Source of the DNA: Lampris incognitus
Taxonomy: Eukaryota; Chordata; Actinopteri; Lampriformes; Lampridae
DNA: 64,000 nucleotides
Assembly: GCF_029633865.1 (NCBI RefSeq)
Contig: NC_079222.1
Location: 30,810,936-30,874,935, forward strand
Direction of reading: 5' to 3'
The position numbers were made by a program, and so were the translations under genes. Position 1 is the first letter of the stretch. The number at the start of each line of letters is the position of its first letter. This document shows, in pieces, positions 12,046-22,400 of this stretch. The notes under the pieces were generated by a model. The model did not search any database, was not told where the DNA came from, and saw nothing but the letters and a program-made list of their open reading frames with translations.

Positions 12046-12325
12046 CATATGTAACATACATATAACATATATGTAACATACATGTATCATACATGCATCA
12101 TAAACGGGCGTACGTAACGAGCATATATGTGTAGCATGTATGTAACATACAGCATCATGCGCGCAATATGCATGCAACATATATGTAACGTGTAACATGC
12201 GGTCATCGTACATGTAACACAAATATAACATATGCAGCATGCATGCAACATATATGTAACATAATGCATCGTGTATGTAACATACATGCATCATATATGT
12301 AACATACATATAACATGCGGGCATT
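12046..12325. repeat. ATGTAACATA-type minisatellite
   Basis: Irregular repeats built from ATGTAACATA(C/T)AT and GCATCATA(C/T)ATG units, with alternating purine-pyrimidine character. They lie inside the miniature LTR element where the start of its 3' LTR should be. Confidence 0.8.
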
Positions 12326-12582
12326 GGGCTGCACAATTAATTGTATATTAATTGCAATTTCTATATCAACTTCCACAATTAATTGATCGTTGCCAGCGGC
12401 GATTATTCCTGCTGGGTTTAATTTAATCTGGTGTGAGGAAAGTTTTGTTTTGATTTGAAGATTTTTACATTTGAATATGCATTTATTTATAGCTTTACGG
12501 AAAATACCCCACTAGCGCATCAGCATATCAGCTCCCTCACGCTTCTGGGCGCACGTGCTTTCAATGGCCTCACGGGCTCACC

Positions 12583-12600
12583 ATCCCACTTCTGACACCA
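12583..12600 (-). other. tRNA-Leu primer-binding site
   Basis: The minus strand reads TGGTGTCAGAAGTGGGAT, the exact complement of the 3' 18 nt (including CCA) of vertebrate tRNA-Leu(CAA) as I know it. It starts one nucleotide after the LTR end. Confidence 0.75.
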
Positions 12601-12752
12601 ATGTAGCGAATTCGGGGAGCAGCCCGGGAACCGCCGCACCATGGACGTGAACCCAGATCTCCCGCACCACAGGCGGCGACGTTAACCAGTCGACTAAAGG
12701 GTCTGACCCGTTAGCCAAGGGCAAGCGAGTCTATTTATCCGCGCACATTACA

Positions 12753-13330
12753 GTACTATTGTTTGAGTTCATTTTGCTGTTCAGTTGTGCACACTGAAAC
12801 AAACGAAGTTCGCTAGGCAGACCGTTTACCTTTCTTTTGTTCATTTGCTACGTTGATTTTTGTTTCTTTGTTTGCAAAATTACTTTCAGGAAGATCGAGC
12901 ACACGCTGCCCCCCCCCCAACCTCCCTTTGTTCTTTTAGCACCATTTGCTTGCTGCTTGTTATTGAATGTACCTGATTAGTATGAGTTTATAAGTAGTGT
13001 TGATTAGCATTAGTCGATTTCCTCTTTTGATTGATTGTTCTAATAAACTGGTTTCACTGAAGTAAGAAGTTGTCCTGCCTGTTTTTTGGCAGTATTTTTG
13101 GCCTTCCTCTGCCAAGTAAAGTAATTCAATTGGTGCAACACTGATTATTCCATCAATTTGAATGGTTCAATTATAAATATTGGCCAACCAAAATTAATTA
13201 CTAACAAATTTATAAGACTGATGTTATGAGACTGATTTGATAACCCTGTTGCATCTACAAAGTGATAGCTTAGACTTTGAAATCTAATCCTATTTTCCAT
13301 AAGCCATTAATGCTCAGTGGTGGGTTGAAA
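12753..13330. other. no recognisable gene
   Basis: AT-rich, with a C-run at 12910. Nothing assignable. Confidence 0.4.
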
Positions 13331-13334
13331 ATGA

Positions 13335-15632
13335 CTGTGAAAATGGGTAAGAAATGGCTGTGGTGAATACATATTTCAAGACGAGGGAGGAACATAGGGT
13401 GATGTATAAGAGTGGAGGAAGGTGCACACAGGTGGACTATATGTTCTGCTGGAGGCGCCATCTGAAAGGGATTGGAGACTGCAAGGTGGTGACAGCGGAG
13501 AACATAGCAAGGTGGTCTGTAGGATGCCTTTGGAGACAAAGAAGAGGAAGCGAGTGAAGGCAGAGCCAAGGATCAAATGGTGGAAGTTGAAGAAGGAAGA
13601 CTGTTGTGTGGAGTTCAGGGAGGAGTTAAGACAGGCACTGGGTGGTAGTGAAGAGTTGCCAGATGGCTGGGCAACCACTGCAGAAATAGTGAGGGAAACA
13701 GCTAGGAAGGTACTTGGTGTGTCATCAGGACAGAGGAAGGAAGACAAGGAGACTTGGTGGTGGAATGAAGAACTACAGCAACGTATACAGAAGAAGAAGT
13801 GGGCAAAGATGAAGTAGGATAGTCAGACAGATGAAGAAAGTAGACAGGAGTACAAGGAGATGTGGTGTAAAGCAAAGAGAGAGGACGTGAAGGCAAAGGA
13901 AAAGGCATAAGGTGAGTTGTATGAGAGGTTGGACACTAAGGAAGGAGAAACGACTTGTACTGACTGGCTCGACAGAGGGACTGAGCTAGGAGGTATGTGG
14001 AGCAAGTTAGGTTTATGAAGGATAGAGATGGAAATGTGCTGACAAATGAGGAGATCGTGTTGAGAAGGTGGAAGGAGTACTGTGAGTGGCTGATGAATTA
14101 AGAAAATAAGAGACAGAGAAGGTTGGATGATGTGGAGATAGTGAATCAGGAAGTGCGGTGGATTACAATGTATGAAGTAAGGGCAGCTATGAAGAGGATG
14201 AAGAGTGGAAAGGCAGTTGGTCCTGATGACATACCTGTGGAGCCATGGAGACGTTTAGGAGATGGCAGTAGAGTTTTTAACTTGAGTGTTGAACACAATC
14301 TTCGAAAGTGAGTGTTTACCCGAAGAGTGGAGAATAAGTGTACCGGCAACGATTTTCAAGAATAAGGGTGATTTGCAGAGCTGTAGCAACTACAGAGGTA
14401 TAAAGTTGATCAGCCACAGCATGAAGATATGGGAAAGAGTAATAGAAGCTTGGTTAAGAGGAGAGGTGATGATTAGCGAGCAGCAGTATGGTTCCATGCC
14501 ATGACAGAGCACTACAGATGTGATGTTCGTTTTGAGATGTTGATGAAGAAATATAGAGAAGTAGTTACATTGTTTTTTTGTGGATTTAGAGAAAGCATAT
14601 GACAGGGTGTCGAGAGAGGGGGTGTGGTATTGCATGAGGAAATCGGGAGTGGAAGAGAAGTATGTAAGAGTGGTGCAGGATAAAAATGAGGGCAGGGTGA
14701 CAGTGGTGAGGTGTGCGGTAGGAATGGTGGATGGGTTCAAGGTGGAGGTGGGATTACATCAAGGATCAGCAGTGAGCCCTTTCTTGTTTGCAATGGTGAT
14801 GGACAGGTTGACAGATGAGATCAGGCAGGAGTCTCCGTCGACCATGATGTTTACGGATGACATTGTGATCTGTAGTGAGAGTAAGGTGCAGGTTGACAAG
14901 AGCCTGGAGAGGTGGAGGTATAGACTGGAGAGAAGAGGAATGAAAGTCAGTAGGAGCAAGACGGCATACACCTGAATAAGAGCGAGGAAAGTAGAATGGT
15001 GAGGATGCAAGGAGTAGAGGTGACAAAGGTGGGTGAATTTAAATACTTGGGTTCAACTGTTCAAAGTAACGGGGAGTGCGGAAGAGAGGTGAAGAAGCGA
15101 GTGAAGGAAGGGTGGAGTGGATGGAAAACAGTGTCAGAAGGGATTTGCGACAGAAGCGTACCAGCAAGAGTTAAAGGGAAGGTTTACAAGATGGTAGTGA
15201 GACCAGCTATGTTATATGGTTTGGAGGTAGTGGCACTGACGAAAAGACAGGAGGTGGAGCTGGAGGTGGCAGAGTTGAAGATAGTAAGATTTTCATTGGG
15301 AGTGACAAAGGAGGACAGGATTAGGAACGATTATATTAGAGGGACAGCTCAGGTTGGACGGTTTGGAGCCAAAGCAAGAGAGGCAAGATTGAAATGGTTT
15401 GGACATGTGCAGAGGAGAGATGCTGGGTATATTATGAGAAGGATGCTGAAGATAGAGCCGCAAGAGGCAAGAGACAACAATGACGGCCAGAGAGGAGGTT
15501 TATGGATGTGGTGAGGGAGGACATGCAAGTGGCTGGCATGAGAGAAGAAGACGCAGAGGACAGGAAGAGATGGAAACTGATGATCTGCTGTGGCGAACAC
15601 TTACGGGAGCAGCCGAAAGTAGTAGTAGGTGG
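13335..15632 (+). pseudogene. RTE-type LINE, ORF from end of endonuclease through reverse transcriptase
   Basis: The longest copy of a LINE family seen five times here. The C-terminal endonuclease part (REEHRVMYKSGGRCTQVDY) lies around 13387-13443. A linker with WWNEELQQ follows, then the RT: MKSGKAVGPDDIPVE (14201-14245), FVDLEKAYDRVSREGVWY (14576-14628), GLHQGSAVSPFLFAMVMDRL and MMFTDDIVIC (about 14845-14874). The 3' domain carries EFKYLGSTVQSNGECGREVK and the family's terminal WFGHVQRRD block, ending GGGAGCAGCCGAAAG plus an AGT tail. The active-site box is FTDD instead of the usual FADD, and stops and shifts break the frame, so it is inactive. The clade assignment (RTE/BovB-like) rests on the overall protein pattern and the short microsatellite-tailed 3' UTR. 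Confidence 0.85.
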
Positions 15633-15905
15633 GTAGAAAATAGGAAGACTTTAAAAATTCCAAACTGTCTTGAAAAAAAATACAGGATGCGAGTTGACAA
15701 AGTCCAACAAAATAACAGCAACAAGTTTACTTTTGCCAAGTAAATGAAATTACAGTTACCCATGAGATAATACGATATTTTGTCTGCAGATTCTTCTGTA
15801 GTGTAGAGATGGTGTATGGTGCAGAGACAAGCAGAAAGAATCCACTTTTTCTGTCATTGTACAGGTTACAATTAAATGTGTTCTCTGCATTTAAGTCATC
15901 CTGTT

Positions 15906-16187
15906 GTATAGGAGCAGTGGGCAGCTGCAGCGCCCGGGGACCAACTCCTGTTCTTCTTTCCATTGTCTTGGTCAGGGGCACTGACGGGAGTATTAGCCCT
16001 AACATGCATGCCTTTTTGATGGTGGGAGGAAACCAGAGCACCTGGAGGAAACCCACGCAGATACGGGAAGAACATGCAAATGCCACACAGAAAGGACCTG
16101 GGACAGCCTGGGGTTCAAACCCAGGACCTTCTTGCTGTGAAGCAACAGTGCTAACCACTGGGACACTATGCCACCCCGTAGTATCAG
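15906..16187 (-). repeat. SINE family C (tRNA-derived)
   Basis: Minus-strand copy with tRNA-like head (GGGTTTGAACCCC near 16110-16125), the shared CTGTGTGG..TTTGCATGTTCT block, CTCCTCCCACCATC, then the C-type tail (GTTAGGGCTAATACTCCCGT and CAGTGCCCCTGACC). It abuts the 3' end of cdc37l1. Confidence 0.8.
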
Positions 16188-16204
16188 TGTACATTTACCG
16201 TGCT

Positions 16205-16210
16205 TTTATT
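16205..16210 (-). terminator. candidate polyadenylation signal of cdc37l1
   Basis: AATAAA on the minus strand (TTTATT on plus) lies about 140 nt beyond the cdc37l1 stop codon. It is the first such hexamer downstream, and it sits immediately before a tRNA-derived SINE copy (15906-16187). This is inference from position only. Confidence 0.45.
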
Positions 16211-16350
16211 TAGCCCTGCTCTGTTGTGCCATTTTCAGTCAGGTCAGCTGTATAGAGAGTTAATGACAAAGATAATATTGTGTAACCAGGAACTGATGGT
16301 GAGCTCCAGAAAGGACACAGGAAACAGGGTGGGATGAGAGCCAATGTCTT

Positions 16351-16449
16351 CTAGGAGGTCTCCATCATTCGTATATCATCTGTATCTGTTGTGTCATCCT
16401 TAGTCCACAATCCAGCTTCTAAGCAGCGCTTCATATGGGACTCTGCCAC
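16351..16449 (-). CDS. cdc37l1: cdc37l1 exon 7 (C-terminus and stop)
   Basis: This 99-nt terminal coding exon has 32 codons plus TAG. The acceptor is CCCACCTCCAG. The peptide VAESHMKRCLEAGLWTKDD ends in TTDTDDIRMMETS. The HM-RC-E-GLW pattern matches the C-terminal helix of Cdc37 (YHMQRCIDSGLW) and the acidic MM tail resembles CDC37L1. It lies 6.6 kb from exon 6, the largest intron of the gene. I found no extra exon between them, and the direct junction gives the expected length. Confidence 0.9.
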   Translation of the reverse strand: MAESHMKRCLEAGLWTKDDTTDTDDIRMMETS

Positions 16450-19400
16450 CTGGAGGTGGGATAAGGAGAAAAGAGTGAGTCTTAGAGACGTTATATCGCA
16501 TACAGCCTGGCAGGCCAGAAGAGTCTTCTGAGATCACCACATTAATACCACTCTGAGAAGCTTGTCTGATGCCTAGCTAGCTATTTAGATAGGCCATAGA
16601 ACATGGCCTATCTAAATGATCCAAAGGGAACAAGATGTATGTTTATGTTTATCATATTTATGGGCCATGTAGGTTTGCACTACATGGAATGTGACAAAAC
16701 AAGAGAACACAAAAGATAAATGGAGGAACATCCAGTTCTGGTGGCAAAAATTAACATTATTGTTGTGTAATAAATATAATTATATACTTAAGACACAGAG
16801 GAAAGCAGTTACACGGAAAAAATAATTCCAACCCAGTGGGCATACCAGGTGTGCTGAAAATTGTACAACAGCAAACTGTGATTATAATGTGATTATAAAC
16901 TGTTTTTGTTAAAATTTAAATGGCTATTAATAGACTAACATGAAAACAGCCAATACAGTGATCAATTTCGTAAACCAAAACAGGATCTGAGCCTGTCTGG
17001 CTCGCTCTAGATGAGGGGCGGGGAGCGACAAGTTCAAATCACATTTCAGTGTGAATGCCCCGAAATGCTGCCATAGTCCATTGCCACTGCTGTCTATTCT
17101 GCTGAGCCGCGTCCTGCCTACACAGGTCATCAATTTTGTTGCCAAGCCTTATAGTACACGTTTCCACTCTTGTAAAAGAAGAGTGAATAAACTGATCACC
17201 TCTTACAGTTCATCGATCTTGAAAGATTTGATGTGTTAAATATCAAAACCAGTTTCAGCTGAGAGAGGCAGCAAATGAAAGAGAACCTGGGAATTGACCC
17301 CTTTGCTTGGGGGATTACACAGCTACATCACCCAACACTGAAGTTTCCTGCCCAGCATTTCATTTGTTTACATCTGAACTGAATCCAATCTCTTTTATGA
17401 GTACCCTAAATTCTCTCATTTATACCCTTCTTTTACATTCAAAAAAGTATCCAAGCCAGGGAAAACATTTTACTCCTAAATAAATAGCTCACTATGAATG
17501 GCCCTGAAATTATTTCTTAGAGGCCATGATTAATTGCAAGATGAAGTTGAAATAGGAAATAGAGGTGAAGAGATATGGGGTAAAACAGATGCTGTTTCAT
17601 GATAAATAACCATCTAACCCCAGCAACAGGGACTGGGGTGTCATGTTTCAGCCTCAATAGTACTGCAGCCAATGAATTCAATAAATTCCTGCCGTGATAG
17701 TTTACCCACATGAGGGAAGAGGAGCCTTTGTTTGCATTTCTCTCTAGCTGTTTGGCATTGACTTGGGCCAAGAGGCCAGCAGAGGAGAGCAGCTTCATTC
17801 TTTCTTGCAAAAGGCTTTCAAACCGTCAGGTTTTGACCAATATGTTAATGCAGTGGGGCAAGAGCCAAAAGAATTAGCATCTAAGCAGCTAGCTTTTCCC
17901 CCTATTCTTTCCCTCCAAAATGAATTCTCTTGTCACATCACTTAGTCGCCCCCCCCACCCCCAACATTTTTTTTATCAGTTGCTGCATTGCAATTGTATT
18001 GGCCAAAATGCAGGGACTGGATAAACATCAGATGCATTTCATTAATGCAAGCACATGTGCTTGCATTAATGAAAGCAGACAGCAAAATATAAATATGCAT
18101 TATTTGTTAGCAAATCAAAACCCTACTTCTATTTATTATTTTTTTTGGGGGGGGGGGCCCAATTGTATCTGGCCAATTACCCCGCTCTTTTGAGCCATCC
18201 CAGTCGCTGCTCAACCCCCTCTGCTGAGCCGGGGAGGGCTGCAGACTACCACATGCTTCCTTCAATACATGTGGAGTCTCCAGCTGCTTCTTTTCACCTG
18301 ACAGTGAGGAGTTTCACCAGGGGGATGTAGTGTGTGGGAGGATCCTGCTATTCCTCCCAGTTCCCCCTCCCCCCCAAAACAGACACCCTGACCGACCACA
18401 GGAGGCACTAGTGCAGCAACCAGGACACATACCCACATCCGGCTTCCCACCCACTTACAGAACACAGCCAATTGTGTCTGTAGGGATGCCCAACCAAGCC
18501 GGAGGCAACACGGGGATTCGAAATGCTGATCCCCGTGTTGGTAGCCAACGGAATAGACCCCCATGCCACCCGGACACCCTGCCCTGTTTATTCTAAGATA
18601 TAATAGATGTTAAAATGTGTTATGTAATGATAGTGATTTTTGCTACTTAAAATTTAACTTTGAGTGTCCAGGTGGCGTGGCGGTCTATTGCGTTGCCTAC
18701 CAACACGGGAATCGCCGGTTCGAATCCCCATGTTGCCTCTGGCTTGGTCAGGTGTCCCTACAGACACAACTGGTCGTGTCTTCAGGTGGGAAGCCGGACG
18801 TGGGTACGTGTCCTGGTTGCTGCACTAGCGCCTCCTCTGGTCGGTCAGGGCGCCTGTTCGGAGGGGAGAGGGAACTGGGGGGAATAGCATGATCCTCCCA
18901 CGCACTACATCCCCCCCTGGTGAAACTCCTCACTGTCAGGTGAAAAGAAGCGGCTGGCGACTCTACGGGTATCGGAGAAGGCATGTGGTAGTCTGCAGCA
19001 ACTCCCCGGATCAGCAGAGGGGGTGGCGAAGCAACCGGGATGGCTCGGACAAGTGGGGTAATTGGCCAGATACAATTGGGGAGAAAAATAATAATTTTGA
19101 TTCCATAAAGGAAAACCTGTTTCAGTTTTTTTAAAAAAAGAATAAATCTATAAAGTTTTAGGAGAGTAATTTTTCACACTAATTACAAGATGATTTGTGT
19201 ATAGTGAAGACTATCATAGAACCATCTTATTATGGATTTTAGAAAAAAAATGCAACAGATGAACCACATTCAACAAGGCCACTGTATACAGAAAAGCTTA
19301 CTGGAAATGGTTGAATATATCAATATTACCAGATATTAATATGTACAGCAATAAGATCCAGGTCTAATGAGAACTTAATATGGTTTATCGGGCTCTGAAA

Positions 19401-22400
19401 AAGGATAAAAGTTCCGGCCCACATACGTCAGTGAGCAACTATTGCTGAAAACAGACAAAACAACATACTAGATTTTTGTAAAAAGAACAAATCATAGGGC
19501 TACCAAAAATAAAGATGAGCCTGCAAATGTAATAGCAGTAAAATCCTTTCTTTGAAGAGCGAATGAAGGAATCCTCACTCCAATGCCAGCAGAGCAGAGA
19601 ATCTCATTGCAGGCAACTCTGGTTTAATGCGCTGGAAACCTATTGTATAATAACTCGATGCTGCCATCTTCCAGCGACTTGGGGTAACTGCAGTCAGCAG
19701 GGAAAGTGATTGATACTTTGTTGGAATGAAAATCCATAAACCTTTTTTAGAGGGGGACAACACGGTGGCCCAGTGTTATAGCCACTGTTGCCTCACAACA
19801 AAAGGGTCCTGGGTTCGAACCCCAGGTCCTTTCTGTGTGGAGTTTGCGTGCTCTCCCCGTGTTTATGCGGGTTCTCTCCGGGTGCTCGGGTTTCCTCCCG
19901 CCATCAAAAAGACATGCATGTTAGTTTAATGTTAGGGTTAATACTCCCGTCTGTGCCCTTGACTGAGGAATGGCAAGAAGAACTGGAGTCGGTCCCTGGG
20001 AGCTCCACGGTGGCTGCCTACTGCTCCTAGCTACACGGCTACCCACTGCTTCCAGTGTGTGTTGGGATGGGTTAAATGCAGAGGGTGAACTTCCCCACGG
20101 GGATTAATGGAAAGTACATCTTACATCTTACTAGAAAAAGATATCAAAAGGCTATTTGTGCATGGCTGAAATTTGATTTTGCTCCATTTAATATTGCAAT
20201 ATGAAATAATTCTGAATTGGCAAAAATGTAGTATTCTTGGTATTTAGTAGGATTTTGACATTACCTGTGGATTCATAGTGCTAAGAAAATTCTGTACAAT
20301 CTGCATATCTTGCTGCTAGAAACCAGTTTTCTGTTCCTACAAAAGGGACAAACATCAATAAATAAATTTGTTAGTACTTAAGCATATTTACTATAGTAGC
20401 ATCAGTCTCCATCCATTCATCCATCCATAATCTGTACTGCTTATCCTGCTCTCAGGGTCGCCGGGATGCTGGAGCCTATTCCAGCAGTCATTGGGCAGCA
20501 GGCGGGGAGACACCCTGGACAGGCCATCAGGCCATCACAGCCCCCCCCCCCCCACACACACACACGCACATTCATACCTAGGAGCAATTTTAGTATGGCC
20601 GATTCACCTGACCTACATATCTTTGGACTGTGGGAGGAAACCGGAGCACCCAGAGGAAACCCACGCAGACACGGGGAGATGTGGAGTACAAAATGTACTC
20701 CATATGCACTCTGTATGTACTCTGTAGTTTTCCAATTCTCTGTGTGTATGAAACTTCTCACTCACTGCAGACACACATACCCATTGTTCTCATGCGTACC
20801 TTCCATGGGGCCACATAGCAACTGTCATCATGCTTGCCTCCCCGTTGCCGCATCCCAGGAACGGCCTGGTACAGCAAAGATAAATGTAACGAACTTACCG
20901 ACACTCACGAGGCACAGAACGTGATTAACGTAGATCTTTCCTGCATTCCTTTGGAAGATTACACCTTAGTTGACGCAGGAAACATAGCGTATGATGCGAC
21001 GGACTGTTCTATAAGAAACCACTATCTCCAGCTCAGGGGCAGAGCATATCCTCACAGACGAACCTCTGTGTAGCCTTATGTCTCTCCATCTGCAGATGCA
21101 TGAAAGATTCTCTGTTTGCTTTAATATTTGTCCGATGATTATTCTCCCCAGAGGTTGCTGGGGCAAGAGCCCATTAAAAGGATAAAGGAAAATCCACAAC
21201 AATTTGGTGTCAGAAGTGGGATTCGAACCCACGCCACAGAGAACATGCAAACTCCACACAGAGGACGACCAGGGATGACCCACCAAGGTTGGACTACCCT
21301 GAGGCTTGAACCCAGGACCTTCTTGCCGTGAGGCGACTGCACCAACTACTGCGCCACCGTATCGCCCAGCATCGGTCTCATGGGCATAAATAATTCAGTC
21401 ATCTTTCAGATAAATAATTCAGTCTTCTTTCAGATACTCCCCACGGCAGTATTTAAATACCATAAAGAATGATCTATCTCAACTACTTCGTCATCAAATG
21501 GGGAAAATAAGTAAACCATACAACAGCTGTTGCAACAGAAGCTCTTATTCATCCATTATCTGAACTGCTTATCCTGCTCTCAGGGTCACGGAGATGCTGG
21601 AGCCTATCCCAGCAGCCATTGGGCCGCAGGCGGGGAGACACCCTGGACAGGCCGCCAGGCCATCACACAGGGCTGACATACACACACACATTCACACCTA
21701 GGGGCAATTTTAGTATGGCCGATTCACCTGACCTACATGTCTTTGTACTGTGGGAGGAAACCGGAGCCCCCGGAGGAAACCCACGCAGACACGGGGAGAA
21801 CATGCAAACGCCACACAGAGGACAACCCAGGATGACCCCCAAGGTTAGACTACCCTGGGACTTGAAACCAGGACCTTCCTGCTGTGAGGCCACCGCACCA
21901 ACCACGGCACCACCGCGCCGCCCCTAACAATAACATAAGGATTTAAAACGTTGCATCCTCAGCTGGACTAACACCTACAGTTGCCATTCTTAGCAATGGC
22001 AACCACCTGTAAACTAAAAGAGGTCTTGCAGATAAACGTCGTGAGCACAGATAAAGGATGTCACTGCATACAGAATTGGAGATTCATGAACACCAAATTT
22101 GAAGGAAACGACATAAACGACATTAGAACACTATTGGTGTGCATTAACTACTTTCTGCGTACATATTGAAGTACTTTAGGTCTGAAATATGGATTCAGCA
22201 AATGGTTTGAGGTATGCCGACACAAAAGGGGAGCAATCTTGTACATTCCACCTGCCTTTCCCATCCCAACCACTCTCTGTCAGTCTACTCATTCTCTCAG
22301 CTCACACTGACAATAACTGGTTGTAAAGTTAATTTACAGTCAGCAAAGCTTCTGTTTGATAGGTCGGATTTTTTTTTTACAAATTTTTGACGAGGAAGAA

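Larger units (their letters stand above)
11951..12752 (-). mobile_element. miniature LTR element (TRIM-like) with tRNA-like motifs in its LTR
   Basis: On the minus strand the 5' LTR is 12752-12602 (151 bp, TGTAATGTGC...TTCGCTACA). One base later comes an 18-nt tRNA-Leu primer-binding site (12600-12583). The internal region has no coding capacity, and a partial 3' LTR (about 12045-11951) again ends TTCGCTACA. The 3' LTR's first half is replaced by a minisatellite. Flanks are ..TTAC and GTAC... The whole element is about 800 bp and non-autonomous. Confidence 0.7.

Noticed and set aside
12035-12325. CRISPR-like array
   Set aside because: The units are irregular AT-rich minisatellite repeats without constant repeats and unique spacers; the genome is vertebrate.
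17517-17810. Possible additional cdc37l1 exon in intron 6
   Set aside because: The peptide does not match the family, and a direct exon 6-7 join already gives the expected length and phase.
18700-18740. tRNA genes at the many GGTTCGAAtCC box B motifs
   Set aside because: Each is the head of a dispersed SINE with a non-tRNA body; none folds as a complete tRNA by eye.
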